Of a stretch of DNA of 50,875 nucleotides, positions 17,859 through 27,471 are shown in pieces. This DNA comes from Nitrospirota bacterium (GTDB lineage: Bacteria; Nitrospirota; Nitrospiria; Nitrospirales; Nitrospiraceae): NCBI GenBank assembly GCA_016207025.1, contig JACQQM010000143.1, positions 1-50,875 of the forward strand, read 5' to 3'. Each line of letters opens with the position of its first letter. Position 1 is the first letter of the stretch. Made by a program: the position numbers and the translations under genes. The notes beneath the pieces are model-generated. The model had not been told where the DNA came from. It saw only the letters and a program-made list of their open reading frames with translations, and ran no database searches.

Positions 17859-18632
17859 ATGAACGACGATCGGCTGGTCATAGCGGGACGTGAATTCAAG
17901 TCTCGTCTGTGGGTCGGGACCGGCAAATATAAAGATTTCATCGAGACCCAAAAGGCCATTGAGGCGTCCGGCGCCGATGTGGTCACGGTCGCCGTCCGTC
18001 GGGTGAACATCACCGACCGATCGAAGGAGAATCTGCTCGACTACCTGGATCCAAAGAAATACACGATTCTCCCGAACACGGCGGGTTGCTACACGGTGGA
18101 GGACGCCGTGCGGTATGCGCGGCTCGCCCGCGCCGCCGGCGTTTCGGACCTGGTCAAGCTGGAAGTGATCGGCGACGAGCGGACTCTGTTTCCAGACACC
18201 GCCGGGCTGATCGAGGCGGCCAAGATCCTCATCAAGGAAGGATTTGTCGTCCTGCCGTATACGAACGATGATCCGGTCGTCGCCAAGAAGCTGGTGGACA
18301 TCGGATGCCCGGCCGTGATGCCGTTGGCCGCGCCGATCGGCTCAGGGTTAGGGATCCGCAATCCGTACAACCTCAAGATCATCCTCGAGACGGTCAAGGT
18401 CCCGATCATCGTGGATGCGGGGGTCGGCACGGCGTCCGATGCGGCGCTTGCGATGGAATACGGAGCCGATGCGGTGCTGATGAACACCGCCATCGCTGGG
18501 GCTCGGGACCCGATCGCCATGGCCGAGGCCATGAAATATGCGGTAGAGGCCGGTCGGTTGGCGTTCAAGGCTGGCCGGATTCCGAGGAAGCTGTACGCGA
18601 CCGCCAGCAGCCCGATTGAAGGCATGCTGTGA
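17859..18632 (+). CDS. thiG: Thiazole synthase ThiG
   Basis: ThiG condenses 1-deoxyxylulose 5-phosphate, dehydroglycine and ThiS-thiocarboxylate sulfur into the thiazole of thiamine. The 257-residue TIM barrel begins [19 protein letters not shown]. It contains [54 protein letters not shown] and [20 protein letters not shown], all standard for the family. ATG 17859 has AAGGGAG about 6 nt upstream; the frame extends further 5' only because it overlaps thiS. It is followed by thiE in the same operon. Confidence 0.97.
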   Translation: MNDDRLVIAGREFKSRLWVGTGKYKDFIETQKAIEASGADVVTVAVRRVNITDRSKENLLDYLDPKKYTILPNTAGCYTVEDAVRYARLARAAGVSDLVKLEVIGDERTLFPDTAGLIEAAKILIKEGFVVLPYTNDDPVVAKKLVDIGCPAVMPLAAPIGSGLGIRNPYNLKIILETVKVPIIVDAGVGTASDAALAMEYGADAVLMNTAIAGARDPIAMAEAMKYAVEAGRLAFKAGRIPRKLYATASSPIEGML

Positions 18633-18647
18633 TGCCCGCGCCGCTGC

Positions 18648-19280
18648 ATGCCTCGCATTGACTTTCTCCTGTACCTTGTCACCGACCGCCATCAGACCGG
18701 CGGGCGTCCGCTGGTCCCGCTTCTTCGCGAAGCGCTGAGCGCGGGCGTCCGAGCCGTCCAGTTGAGGGAACGAGACCTGGAAACCCGTCCCTTGCTCGCG
18801 CTGGCCGAGGAGGTGCTCCGCCTGACCCGCGAGTGCGGGGCGCGGCTTCTCGTCAACGATCGAGTGGATCTCGCCATGGCCATCGGAGCAGACGGCGTGC
18901 ATCTCCGGTCCGACAGTCTTCCGGTGGCGGTCACGCGACGACTCCTGGGCCCCGACCGGGTAATCGGGGTCTCCGCGCATTCGGTGAATGACGTCGTCAG
19001 CGCTGAGTCGGAGGGCGCTGATTTTGTTGTGCTCGGTCCGATCTACGAGACCGCGTCGAAACGCGCTTACGGGGCTTCGCTCGGTCTCCGCCCCATCGAA
19101 GAGGCCGCTAGCCGATGCCGAATCCCGGTGTTTGCGATCGGAGGCATCACGGCGGCGCGCGTGGGCGAGGTGAGGCGCGCCGGGGCGTTCGGCGTGGCCG
19201 TGATCTCCTCGATCCTCTCTGCCGCGAGCGTGGAGTCCGCCGTGCGACAACTCCTCGACGCGATCAAGGCGCCGATCTGA
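18648..19280 (+). CDS. thiE: Thiamine-phosphate synthase ThiE
   Basis: ThiE joins the pyrimidine (HMP-PP) and thiazole (THZ-P) halves to give thiamine phosphate. The 210-residue barrel shows LYLVTDRHQTGGRPL, AVQLRERDLETRPL, LLVNDRVDLAMAIGADGVHL, VIGVSAHSVNDV, GADFVVLGPIYETASK and VFAIGGITAARVGEV. These include the Arg/Lys and Asp residues that bind pyrophosphate and Mg2+. It ends the thiS-thiG-thiE run. A fourth thiamine gene, thiL, lies 11 kb away on the other strand. Confidence 0.96.
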   Translation: MPRIDFLLYLVTDRHQTGGRPLVPLLREALSAGVRAVQLRERDLETRPLLALAEEVLRLTRECGARLLVNDRVDLAMAIGADGVHLRSDSLPVAVTRRLLGPDRVIGVSAHSVNDVVSAESEGADFVVLGPIYETASKRAYGASLGLRPIEEAASRCRIPVFAIGGITAARVGEVRRAGAFGVAVISSILSAASVESAVRQLLDAIKAPI

Positions 19281-19370
19281 CTGATGCCGACAAGAATCCC
19301 GGAGGCATCGTCTTCCTCGCAATGCGGATCCCGACTCGCGTGTTGGGACATGTGGTGAAATGCGGAACAG

Positions 19371-19399
19371 TTGACCCTCTGGGAGGTCGGTGATAAAAT
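19371..19399 (+). promoter_or_regulatory. Sigma-70-like promoter of the proteasome operon
   Basis: TTGACC (19371-19376), a 17-nt spacer and TAAAAT (19394-19399) give a near-consensus promoter. It lies 60 nt before the ATPase gene and after the end of thiE, so the proteasome genes probably form their own transcription unit. A nested palindromic CCTCTGGGAGG overlaps the spacer and could be an operator. Confidence 0.6.
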
Positions 19400-19459
19400 T
19401 CGTTCAGCCTTGGGCTCCGGTCACCGATCAGGTTGCCGAACAGTCAGGAGCGTCACGCA

Positions 19460-21229
19460 ATGGCCGAGTCAGAGAAGGGTCCTGGCCGGCTCAGCTCACT
19501 TCGCGATTCTGTCAAAAAATTCACCGACCGTTTGTCTGATGGAGATGCGGGTTCCGTGAGAAAAAACGACGAACATATTCGCGAGATGGAAAAACTCCGT
19601 GTCCAGATTCAGTCCATGGAGGAAGAACTCCGTCAGCTCCACCAGTCCCGCTATCAGCTAGAGCAAGCTCACAAGCAAAACGAAAAACTGGCCTCGACGT
19701 TGCAGGACGCCAAGGCGCAGATTGAAGCGTTGCGCGCGGAAGTGGATAAACTGACGGCGCCACCCTCCACCTACGCCATTTTCTCCAGCCTGAACGCCGA
19801 CGCGACCGCCAACGTGTACGTCTCGGGCCGCAAGATGAAGGTGAACCTGCACCCTTCGATCAAAGCGAAGGAGTTGCGCAAGGGGCAGGAGGTGATCCTC
19901 AACGAGGCCTTCAACATCATCGAGTCCCGCGGATTCGACGGGCAGGGCGAAGTCGTCCGTTTGAAAGACCTCCTTGAAGGGCGACGCGCTCTCGTCACGC
20001 TGCATTTTGACGAAGAAAAAGTGGCGGAGCTCGGCGAGCCGTTGCTCGCCGAGCGGCTCAGCGTCGGGGACCATCTTCTTTACGACCCGCGGTCGGGGTA
20101 CGTCATTGAAAAGTTGCCGAAGTCGGAGGCGGAAGAGCTGGTGCTGGAGGAGGTGCCCGACGTCAGCTACGAGCATATCGGGGGGCTCGACAAAGAGATC
20201 GAGCAGGTCCGGGATGCCGTGGAGTTGCCGTTCCTCCACCCTCAACTCTTCGCGGAGCACAGGCTCAGCCCGCCGAAGGGGGTGTTGCTGTACGGTCCGC
20301 CCGGTTGCGGGAAAACTTTGATCGCCAAAGCGGTCGCCAACTCGATCGCGAAAAAGCTGGGACATCTCACCGGCAAGGAAATCCGCAGCTTCTTCCTCCA
20401 TGTCAAAGGCCCTGAGTTGCTGAACAAGTATGTGGGGGAATCAGAGCGGCAGGTCCGTGAGGTGTTCAAGAAAGCCAAGGAGCGGGCGGCCGACGGCAAT
20501 CCGGTCATCGTGTTTTTCGATGAAATGGATGCCTTGTTCCGGACCCGCGGCACCGGCATCTCCTCCGATGTCGAATCCACGATCGTCCCGCAATTTTTGT
20601 CGGAGATCGACGGCGTGGAGCGGCTTCGGAACGTGATCGTCATCGGGGCCAGCAACCGGCAGGACCTGATTGATCCCGCCGTGCTCCGCGCCGGTCGGCT
20701 GGACGTCAAGATCAAGATTTCTCGGCCTGACCTGCCGGCCGCACGGGAGATTTTCTCCAAGTACGTGATTGCTGACCTTCCCTTTGCCGTCGAGGAAGCG
20801 GAGCGATCCGGCGGGGATCGGCGCGCCCTGGTGGACCGGTTGATCGGCGTCACCGTCGAGACGATGTACGCGATGACCGAGGAGAACAAGTTCCTCGAAG
20901 TCACTTACGCCAGCGGAGAGAAAGAGATCCTCTACTTCAAGGATTTCGCCAGCGGCGCGTTGATCGAGGGCATCGTGTCGCGCGCCAAGAAATACGCCAT
21001 TAAGCGGGCGATCGCCACCGGCGAAAAAGGGATCAAAACGGACGACCTGCTCAAAGCCATCCGGGAAGAGTTCAAGGAGCACGAGGACCTGCCGAACACC
21101 ACGAATCCGGATGACTGGGCGAGGATCGCCGGGAAGAAAGGCGAGAAGATCGTCCACGTGCGGACGATTACGGCTGGCTCCAGGGAATCCAGGCAGATCG
21201 AAACAATCAGCACCGGCCATTATTTCTGA
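19460..21229 (+). CDS. Proteasome-associated AAA ATPase (Mpa/ARC type)
   Basis: This 589-residue ring ATPase recognises modifier-tagged proteins, unfolds them and feeds them to the 20S core. The N-terminal ~100 residues form a coiled coil ([20 protein letters not shown] and onward). OB-type domains follow (about 100-230, with [16 protein letters not shown]). The AAA module has Walker A GPPGCGKT (279-286), Walker [13 protein letters not shown] (about 349-360) and [20 protein letters not shown]. The C-terminus is GHYF, comparable to the GQYL docking tail of mycobacterial Mpa that inserts into proteasome pockets. ATG 19460 has AGGAG 9 nt upstream. It is the first gene of the proteasome operon. 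Confidence 0.95.
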   Translation: MAESEKGPGRLSSLRDSVKKFTDRLSDGDAGSVRKNDEHIREMEKLRVQIQSMEEELRQLHQSRYQLEQAHKQNEKLASTLQDAKAQIEALRAEVDKLTAPPSTYAIFSSLNADATANVYVSGRKMKVNLHPSIKAKELRKGQEVILNEAFNIIESRGFDGQGEVVRLKDLLEGRRALVTLHFDEEKVAELGEPLLAERLSVGDHLLYDPRSGYVIEKLPKSEAEELVLEEVPDVSYEHIGGLDKEIEQVRDAVELPFLHPQLFAEHRLSPPKGVLLYGPPGCGKTLIAKAVANSIAKKLGHLTGKEIRSFFLHVKGPELLNKYVGESERQVREVFKKAKERAADGNPVIVFFDEMDALFRTRGTGISSDVESTIVPQFLSEIDGVERLRNVIVIGASNRQDLIDPAVLRAGRLDVKIKISRPDLPAAREIFSKYVIADLPFAVEEAERSGGDRRALVDRLIGVTVETMYAMTEENKFLEVTYASGEKEILYFKDFASGALIEGIVSRAKKYAIKRAIATGEKGIKTDDLLKAIREEFKEHEDLPNTTNPDDWARIAGKKGEKIVHVRTITAGSRESRQIETISTGHYF

Positions 21230-21285
21230 CCGTCAGTCACGGCCCATGGCTGCGTGAGTGCAAGGGGCAACCCGGAGCAGTGACG

Positions 21286-22761
21286 ATGCAGCGTGTATTG
21301 GGGACGGAAACCGAGTTCGGCATTGCCGCGCGGGATGCGGATGCGCTCGATCCGGTGTCCAATTCCATCCAGTTGATCGGGCATTATCCTTCGCTGCCCT
21401 CCACCCAGGCCATTTGGGATTACGAGAACGAGAACCCCTTGCTCGACATCCGGGGCTTCGAGGTGGAAGGCGAGCGAGAACGGCCTGGGCCCGAGTACAA
21501 CCGGTTGTTGAACAAGCCGCTTTCCAACGGCGGTCGTCTGTACGTGGACGGCGCGCATCCTGAATATTCCACTCCGGAATGCACGAATCCGCGTCAACTG
21601 GTTGCGTTTGAACGGGCTGGCGAGCGTATCCTGGCCGCGTGCGTGCGGGCGCTGGCGCAGGCTCGAGGCGGGGAAAAGTTCGTGCTCTACAAAAACAATA
21701 CGGATGGCAAAGGCAACAGCTACGGTTACCATGAGAATTACCTGCTCGACCGCTCGGTGCCCTTCGACCGGATCGTGCGGGTCCTGCTGCCGTTTTTTGT
21801 GACCCGGCAGATCTACGCGGGGGCCGGAAAGGTCGGGGTGGAAAATCAGACGAAGCCGGTGGACTATCAGATTTCCCAGCGCGCCGACTTTTTCGAGTGC
21901 CTGGTGGATCTGAACACGATGGTGAAACGGCCGATTATCAACACCCGCGATGAGCCTCACGCGGATCCTGCGAAGTATCGCCGGTTTCACGTCATCGTGG
22001 GCGACTCGAATATGGCCGAACTCTCCACCTATCTGAAGGTCGGCACGACCGCCATCGTGTTGGAGATGATCGAGGCAGGGGTGGAGTTCCCGAATCTGGA
22101 TCTGGAAGACCCGGTGCGGACGATCAAAGAAGTGGCGCGCGACCTGGATATGAAGGGCACGCTCAAGCTGGCCGATGGCCGCGTCACGACCGCGATCGGG
22201 ATTCAGCGTGCGTACCTCAAGGCGGCGTTCGATTATTTCGCCTGTCATGAACTGACCCAGATCACCAAAGACGTGTTGGTGCGCTGGGAAGAGACGCTGG
22301 ACAAGCTGGAGCGGGATCCCATGCTGCTGGTGCGCGAATTGGACTGGGTGGCCAAGCGGCAGATGATCCGGTCGTACATGGATCGGAAAGGCTGCGGCTG
22401 GGACGATCCGCGGGTCTTGCTGCTCGATCTCCAGTATCATGATGTCCGTCCGGACAAGGGGTTGTACTACACGCTGGAGCGCAGCAATATGATCGACCGA
22501 TTGCTCCTGGACAGCGAGATTGCAAAGGCGGAGCACACGGCCCCGACCGATACGCGGGCGTATTTTCGAGGCAACTGTCTTAAAAAGTTTCCTCGGTCGG
22601 TGTACGCAGCGAGTTGGACCTCGGTCCTGTTCGACGTCGGGAACACCACGATCAAGAAGATTCCGTTGTTGGAGCCTTTGCGCGGGACCGAGTCCCTCAC
22701 GCGCGAGCTGCTGGAGGGATCCGACTCGGCGGAGTCATTGCTTGCCAAGCTGACCGCCTGA
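21286..22761 (+). CDS. dop: Dop-type deamidase/depupylase
   Basis: Dop removes the small modifier from substrates and, where the modifier ends in Gln, deamidates it to Glu so it can be ligated. The 491-residue protein begins MQRVLGTETEFGI and carries the long Dop-loop insert (about 38-75, around IWDYENENPLLDIRGF) that separates Dop from PafA. The key Asp is Asp88 in YVDGAHPEYSTPEC. VLYKNNTDGKGNSYGYHENY and IINTRDEPHADPAKYRR complete the carboxylate-amine-ligase-like active site. ATG 21286 lies 8 nt from GGAG; GTG 21280 is too close. It is followed directly by prcB, with only 86 nt between them. Confidence 0.94.
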   Translation: MQRVLGTETEFGIAARDADALDPVSNSIQLIGHYPSLPSTQAIWDYENENPLLDIRGFEVEGERERPGPEYNRLLNKPLSNGGRLYVDGAHPEYSTPECTNPRQLVAFERAGERILAACVRALAQARGGEKFVLYKNNTDGKGNSYGYHENYLLDRSVPFDRIVRVLLPFFVTRQIYAGAGKVGVENQTKPVDYQISQRADFFECLVDLNTMVKRPIINTRDEPHADPAKYRRFHVIVGDSNMAELSTYLKVGTTAIVLEMIEAGVEFPNLDLEDPVRTIKEVARDLDMKGTLKLADGRVTTAIGIQRAYLKAAFDYFACHELTQITKDVLVRWEETLDKLERDPMLLVRELDWVAKRQMIRSYMDRKGCGWDDPRVLLLDLQYHDVRPDKGLYYTLERSNMIDRLLLDSEIAKAEHTAPTDTRAYFRGNCLKKFPRSVYAASWTSVLFDVGNTTIKKIPLLEPLRGTESLTRELLEGSDSAESLLAKLTA

Positions 22762-22847
22762 CCGCCATCCATCCTTGGCACCGCCCCACGCCGGGCGAGG
22801 CCCGCCCCCACGCACCGGCAGAGTAGGGAGTGAAGGAGAAACGAGAC

Positions 22848-23669
22848 GTGCCACTATTCCCCGACGACTACGGTTCCAGCTTTTTCGACTACCTGGTGCA
22901 GCAGCGCCCGGATTTGGTGCCGGCCAGCCGAGGGTGGATGCACACGCCATCTCCGTCTTTGCCTGATGAGGGGCGCGGGACGCCTCTGCCGCCGATTTCC
23001 CACGGCACGACGGTGTTGGCGCTCAAGTACCAGGGGGGAGTGGTCATTGCGGGGGACCGGCGGGCGACCGAGGGGTATCAGATTGCGGGCCGCCATATGG
23101 AAAAGGTGTTCAAAATTGACGAGCATTCGGCGATGGCGATAGCCGGCGCCGCTGGCCCCTGCCTCGAGATGGCAAAACTCTTCCAGACCGAGCTGGAGCA
23201 CTATGAAAAGCTGGAGGGCGTTCAACTGTCGTGCGAAGGCAAGGCGAACAAGCTCGGCCAGATGGTGAAGGCCAACCTGCCGATGGTGTTCCAGGGGCTG
23301 GTGGCGGTCCCGATTTACGTGGGGTATGACCGCAAGCGGGCCGAGGGACGGATCTTCAAATATGACATCACCGGAGGTCGCTATGAGGAGTCGGACTATC
23401 ATTCCATCGGCTCCGGTGGAAAGGATGCTCGGAATACCATGCGGGAACACTTCCACAAAAACCTGTCCGAAGAGGACGCGCTCAGGCTGGCCTTGCTCGC
23501 GCTGTACAATGCGGCCGAGGAGGACGTGGGGACTGGAGGCCCGGACCTCGTCCGAGGAATCTATCCAACGGTCAAACTGGTCAGCGCGGCGGGCATTTCA
23601 GATGTCGACAGCCAGCGGGTCAGCGGAGTGTATGCCGCGTTGATCGAAGAACGCAAGAAGGGAGTCTAG
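22848..23669 (+). CDS. prcB: Proteasome beta subunit PrcB
   Basis: PrcB forms the catalytic rings of the 20S core. A 53-residue propeptide precedes the cleavage site: Gly53 is followed by Thr54, which becomes the N-terminal nucleophile (TTVLALKYQGG). Counting from that Thr, Asp17 (AGDRRAT) and Lys33 (HMEKVFKID) fall exactly at the classic catalytic positions. SIGSGGKDARN supplies another active-site segment. The 273-residue length is normal. I chose GTG 22848, which has AAGGAG 9 nt upstream; GTG 22830 abuts its own purine tract. It precedes prcA with a 2-nt gap. Confidence 0.95.
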   Translation: MPLFPDDYGSSFFDYLVQQRPDLVPASRGWMHTPSPSLPDEGRGTPLPPISHGTTVLALKYQGGVVIAGDRRATEGYQIAGRHMEKVFKIDEHSAMAIAGAAGPCLEMAKLFQTELEHYEKLEGVQLSCEGKANKLGQMVKANLPMVFQGLVAVPIYVGYDRKRAEGRIFKYDITGGRYEESDYHSIGSGGKDARNTMREHFHKNLSEEDALRLALLALYNAAEEDVGTGGPDLVRGIYPTVKLVSAAGISDVDSQRVSGVYAALIEERKKGV

Positions 23670-23671
23670 CC

Positions 23672-24355
23672 ATGCCGTTGCCCTACTACGTCTCGCCCGA
23701 GCAAATGATGCAGGACAAGGCGGAGTATGCCAAGAAGGGCATTGCGAAAGGGCGCTCCATTATCGCCATGGAGTACGAGGACGGCGTCTTGCTGGTCGCC
23801 GACAACCCCAGCTCCTCCTTGTACAAAATTTCTGAGATTTACGACAGCATCGCCTTCTCCGGTGCCGGCAAGTACAGCGAGTTCGAGAACCTGCGCAAGG
23901 CCGGGATCCGCCACGCCGATCTCAAGGGGTTCATGTACAGTCGGGAAGACGTCACGGCCAGGTCCCTCGCCAACGGGTATTCGCAGAGCGTCGGCACGAT
24001 TTTCAGTCAGGAGCTCAAGCCGTTGGAGGTGGAAATTCTGGTTGCCCAGGTGGGGGAATCGGACCGTCCGAACGAGATGTACCGCATCTCTTTCGACGGA
24101 AGCATCTTTGACGAACGGGGCTTTACGGCCATCGGCGGCCGCGCTGAAGCCATACAGGTCTATCTCAAAGAGCGCTACAAAAACGGAGTCCCCACCTTGA
24201 AGGTGGCGCTGTCCCTCTGCGTGGCCGCTCTGGAGAGCGTCACGAACCAGAAGCTGCCGCTCGAAGGACTCGAGGTCGCCGCGCTGGATCGGACGCGTGT
24301 CGGTCGAAAGTTCCGCCGTATCCCGCCTGCCGAGTCGCGTCAGCTCCTCGCCTGA
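23672..24355 (+). CDS. prcA: Proteasome alpha subunit PrcA
   Basis: PrcA forms the outer, non-catalytic rings that gate the 20S core and dock the ATPase. The 227-residue product has the alpha-type N-terminus YYVSPEQMMQDKAEYAKKGI, then GRSIIAMEYEDGVLLVADNP, GAGKYSEFENLRKAGI and FTAIGGRAEAIQVYL. It lacks the Thr-processing site of beta subunits. It sits 2 nt after prcB, as in actinobacterial loci. The C-terminal 20 residues are basic and variable. Confidence 0.95.
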   Translation: MPLPYYVSPEQMMQDKAEYAKKGIAKGRSIIAMEYEDGVLLVADNPSSSLYKISEIYDSIAFSGAGKYSEFENLRKAGIRHADLKGFMYSREDVTARSLANGYSQSVGTIFSQELKPLEVEILVAQVGESDRPNEMYRISFDGSIFDERGFTAIGGRAEAIQVYLKERYKNGVPTLKVALSLCVAALESVTNQKLPLEGLEVAALDRTRVGRKFRRIPPAESRQLLA

Positions 24356-24457
24356 ATCTTCTTCCGCAGGGCATCCGTCAATCAGGCCCTGAAGTTGAAG
24401 AACATCGCTCGGGAGTGTATGCTGAAAGCAACCTCACTTCAACCCTGCTGCTTTCAC

Positions 24458-25834
24458 ATGAAACAGCGCATCTTTGGTCTTGAGAACGAATACGGCCTGA
24501 TCTTTTCGCCGAACGGGCGCATCTACCTTCCGATGGAGAAGGTCCTCGGGTACATTTTCGAGGGCCTCATCCCGAACAGTTGGCCCTCGAACGCATTTCT
24601 GGTCAACGGAGCTCGGTTTTACCAGGATACCGGCTGCCATCCTGAATATTCGACGCCGGAGTGCGACAATATCATGGATCTCGTCGTCCACGACAAAGCC
24701 GGCGAACGCCTGCTGGAAGCCTGCCTGCCCGCGGCTGAGGAGCGCCTGAGGGAAGAGGGTCTCTCGGGGGAAATCTATATCTTCAAGAATAACACGGACT
24801 CACTCGGCAATACCTACGGCTGTCACGAGAATTATCTGATGCGCCGCGACGTGGACTTCTGGAAAGTCACCGAACAGCTCATTCCGTTCTTTGTGACGCG
24901 CCAGATCTACTCCGGTTCGGGGAAGGTGCTGAAGGTTTCGGGGAAGCCCCAGTATTTCATTTCGCAGCGTGCGCAGCATATCCACGAGAAGACGTCCTCT
25001 TCGACCACGTCGTCCCGGAGCATCATCAACACCCGCGATGAGCCCCACGCCGACGCCGAGAAATACCGCCGGCTCCATATCATTGTGGGCGACTCAAACA
25101 TGTCCGAATACGCCACCTATCTGAAGATCGGAACCGCCGCGCTGGTTCTGTCGATGATCGAGGATGGCTACACGGTCACCGGCATGGAGCTGGAAGACCC
25201 GGTGAAGTCCATCCGCGAGATTTCTCGGGACCCCACGCTCAAAAAAAAGATCAAGCTGGACGACGGCCGGCAAATGAGCGCGATCGAGATTCAGCGGGCC
25301 TACGTGGAACGGGCGCATGACTATCTGAGCTCGCAAGCGCATGATCCGACCATGGAGGATGTCCTGGCGAAGTGGGAAGTCATGTTGGACCGCCTGGATG
25401 AGGACCCGATGCAGTTGTTCCGTGAGGTCGATTGGGTAGGCAAGCGGCTGCTCATTCAGTCGTTCGTGGACAAGAAGGGCTGCGGGTGGGATGATCCGAG
25501 AGTGTTTCTGATGGATCTCCAGTATCACGATGTGAAGCGGACGCGCGGCCTCTATTATTTAATGGAGACCCGCGACATGACCGAGCGGATCGTGGATGAG
25601 GAAGCGGTGCAGCGCGCGATGTCCGTGCCGCCGCAAACGACTCGGGCCAAAATCCGGGGAGACTTCATCCGGTTCGCGAGAGCCAAGAACCGGTCCTACA
25701 CCGTGGACTGGACCTATTTGAAGTTGAACGGGTACTGGGAAGAGACGATCCTCTGCATGGATCCGTTCAGTGCAGTCAATCGACGCGTGGAAGAGCTGGT
25801 CTCGCAAGTGGCCGGCTTGCGTTTCTACCGATGA
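24458..25834 (+). CDS. pafA: PafA-type modifier-protein ligase
   Basis: PafA attaches the Glu-ending modifier (Pup or UBact) to substrate lysines using ATP. The 458-residue protein starts MKQRIFGLENEYGLIF and lacks the Dop loop. The catalytic Asp is Asp57 in FYQDTGCHPEYSTPEC. YIFKNNTDSLGNTYGCHENY, IINTRDEPHADAEKYRR and CGWDDPRVFLMDLQYHD are shared with Dop, showing common origin. ATG 24458 gives the family-typical N-terminus; the frame is open upstream to 24395 without family resemblance. Its stop overlaps the next gene by 4 nt. Confidence 0.94.
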   Translation: MKQRIFGLENEYGLIFSPNGRIYLPMEKVLGYIFEGLIPNSWPSNAFLVNGARFYQDTGCHPEYSTPECDNIMDLVVHDKAGERLLEACLPAAEERLREEGLSGEIYIFKNNTDSLGNTYGCHENYLMRRDVDFWKVTEQLIPFFVTRQIYSGSGKVLKVSGKPQYFISQRAQHIHEKTSSSTTSSRSIINTRDEPHADAEKYRRLHIIVGDSNMSEYATYLKIGTAALVLSMIEDGYTVTGMELEDPVKSIREISRDPTLKKKIKLDDGRQMSAIEIQRAYVERAHDYLSSQAHDPTMEDVLAKWEVMLDRLDEDPMQLFREVDWVGKRLLIQSFVDKKGCGWDDPRVFLMDLQYHDVKRTRGLYYLMETRDMTERIVDEEAVQRAMSVPPQTTRAKIRGDFIRFARAKNRSYTVDWTYLKLNGYWEETILCMDPFSAVNRRVEELVSQVAGLRFYR

Positions 25835-26766
25835 TGAACCCCGGCGGTGATCGAGTGCCGTACATGAGGAGCAGGCTGGATCTGCTGGCGATCATGGCCG
25901 TTGTGCTGTTGACCAGCGTCTTTCCGGTGGATATCCTCCCGAGTGGCCCCCACGAGCTTCATGGGACCGACGGGCAACTTAGCGGCAAGCAGGGACATGT
26001 GCTGCTCGTCACGGTGCCGGACGACGGGCGGTCGACCGACGCGGTCGGCCGGTTTTTGGGTCGGCAGATTCCCTTCTACAAGGATTCGTCCGGGTATGTG
26101 GGATTGCTGGGCATCGACCTGCAGGATACGCCCGGCACGCATGAGCTTGCAATCGAGATGCGGTCTCCCGATGGCCCTCGCCGCTTGAGTTACAACGTGC
26201 TGGTCATCAAGGAGCCATATCCGGTCCAGCACCTCACGCTTCCGAGAGACAAAGTCGATTTGGACGAAGCCAGTTTGGTCCGCGTCAAGGCCGAACAGGA
26301 GCAGGTGCAGTCAGTGCTGGATATGGTGTCCCGGGAACGGTTGTGGCACGGGAGCTTTCTCGAGCCCGTACAGGGGACGATCACGGCCGCGTTCGGCCGC
26401 GTGCGCATTATCAACGGACAGCCGCGCAGTCCTCACAACGGGGAAGATATTGCCGCTCCGCTTGGAGCCGACGTGGTGGCGATGAACGACGGCGTGGCCC
26501 GTTTAGCCGTGGATCACTTTTTTTCCGGGAAAGGGGTGTTCGTGGATCATGGCCTCGGGTTTTATTCCATGTATTTTCACTTGGCCGAGATCCTGGTGCA
26601 GGAGGGCGAGCCGGTCAAACGTGGCCAGGTGATCGGCAAGGTGGGCGACTCCGGCCGAGCCACCGGCCCCCATTTACACTGGGGGGTCCGTCTCAACGGT
26701 GCCCGGGTGAATCCCTATTCTCTCCTCACCCTTTTTCCGGACAGCACCGCGACGACCAAGCGTTAA
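25831..26766 (+). CDS. M23 metallopeptidase (LytM type), exported, in the proteasome operon
   Basis: The 311-residue protein has an N-terminal hydrophobic segment (LDLLAIMAVVLLTSVFPVDI), so it is exported or membrane-anchored. The C-terminal M23 domain (about 190-300) keeps its zinc ligands: PHNGEDIAAPLGADVVAMND supplies the H-x-x-x-D pair, and ATGPHLHWGVRLNG the H-x-H motif. It should therefore cleave peptidoglycan cross-links, unlike the degenerate EnvC-like protein in this window. Its start (ATGATG at 25831/25834) overlaps the pafA stop, so it is probably co-translated with the proteasome genes. No functional link between the two is known to me. Confidence 0.88.
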   Translation: MMNPGGDRVPYMRSRLDLLAIMAVVLLTSVFPVDILPSGPHELHGTDGQLSGKQGHVLLVTVPDDGRSTDAVGRFLGRQIPFYKDSSGYVGLLGIDLQDTPGTHELAIEMRSPDGPRRLSYNVLVIKEPYPVQHLTLPRDKVDLDEASLVRVKAEQEQVQSVLDMVSRERLWHGSFLEPVQGTITAAFGRVRIINGQPRSPHNGEDIAAPLGADVVAMNDGVARLAVDHFFSGKGVFVDHGLGFYSMYFHLAEILVQEGEPVKRGQVIGKVGDSGRATGPHLHWGVRLNGARVNPYSLLTLFPDSTATTKR

Positions 26767-26852
26767 CAGGCTGGCAGGGCTGGCTGGGCCCGAGACAATA
26801 GCCAGAGCAGTTTGGGGGCGATCCGTCAGCCTTGCAGAGGGGGAAGAGCCAC

Positions 26853-27446
26853 ATGGATACGATGCTCGGCAACCGTTTTCGGCGCCCCGCCGGAACCCCG
26901 TGTATGCGATGGTTCTCGGTGACGGTTGGATGCATGGTGACCGTCGGCTTGAGCGCTTGCGCGACCGCGATCCCGAGCAAGTTCGTCAGCCAGGCGGAGC
27001 CGGGCGTCACGTTGACGGCCCTGAAGAACCGTCCCGAAGCCTACAAGGGGAAGGTGGTGATTTTAGGCGGGGTGATCGTCGATAAGAGAGAGGAAGAGGG
27101 GCGTGTCTGGCTGCTGGTGAAAAACCGTCCGCTCGATGCCGACTACGTCCCGCATGTGCCCGTCTCGCGCGAAGGCCCGGAAGCCTCTCATTACTGGGTG
27201 ATGGTCACGTCGCAAGGCTTGCCCAAGACCTATCGGAACTGGGCGCGAATGACCGTGGTCGGCCGGGTCTCCGACCACAGAGCGGCCGGGCTTGACTCGG
27301 CGACGGAAACGGACACCGTGCTCGTCGCCCTCTACCTGCGCGGGTGGGGAAGCGGGTGGGGGGGCTACGGCCTCCACGAAGAAACGTGGGAGGAGATTCA
27401 GTCTCCCAACGCGATCCTTTCAACCCCTCTCAGGGTGAAGCCCTGA
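26853..27446 (+). CDS. Slp-family outer-membrane lipoprotein
   Basis: The 197-residue protein has a lipoprotein signal ending VGLSAC (Cys is the lipid-bearing residue), preceded by a hydrophobic core (TVGCMVTVGLS). The mature part resembles Slp-type proteins: GVTLTALKNRPEAYKGKVVI, LGGVIVDKREEEG, then VGRVSDHRAAG and GWGGYGLHEETWEE. Slp proteins are starvation- or stress-induced outer-membrane lipoproteins of unclear function. ATG 26853 follows a purine-rich GAGGGGG site. It is convergent with the next gene, separated by 25 nt. Confidence 0.8.
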   Translation: MDTMLGNRFRRPAGTPCMRWFSVTVGCMVTVGLSACATAIPSKFVSQAEPGVTLTALKNRPEAYKGKVVILGGVIVDKREEEGRVWLLVKNRPLDADYVPHVPVSREGPEASHYWVMVTSQGLPKTYRNWARMTVVGRVSDHRAAGLDSATETDTVLVALYLRGWGSGWGGYGLHEETWEEIQSPNAILSTPLRVKP

Positions 27447-27471
27447 GGAGTTGTGGTCGTCGCTGCTGGGT

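Noticed and set aside
22762-22847. Possible Pup/UBact gene between dop and prcB
   Set aside because: The gap is only 86 nt and no frame gives a 55-70 residue protein with a Gly-Gly-Glu/Gln or comparable end.
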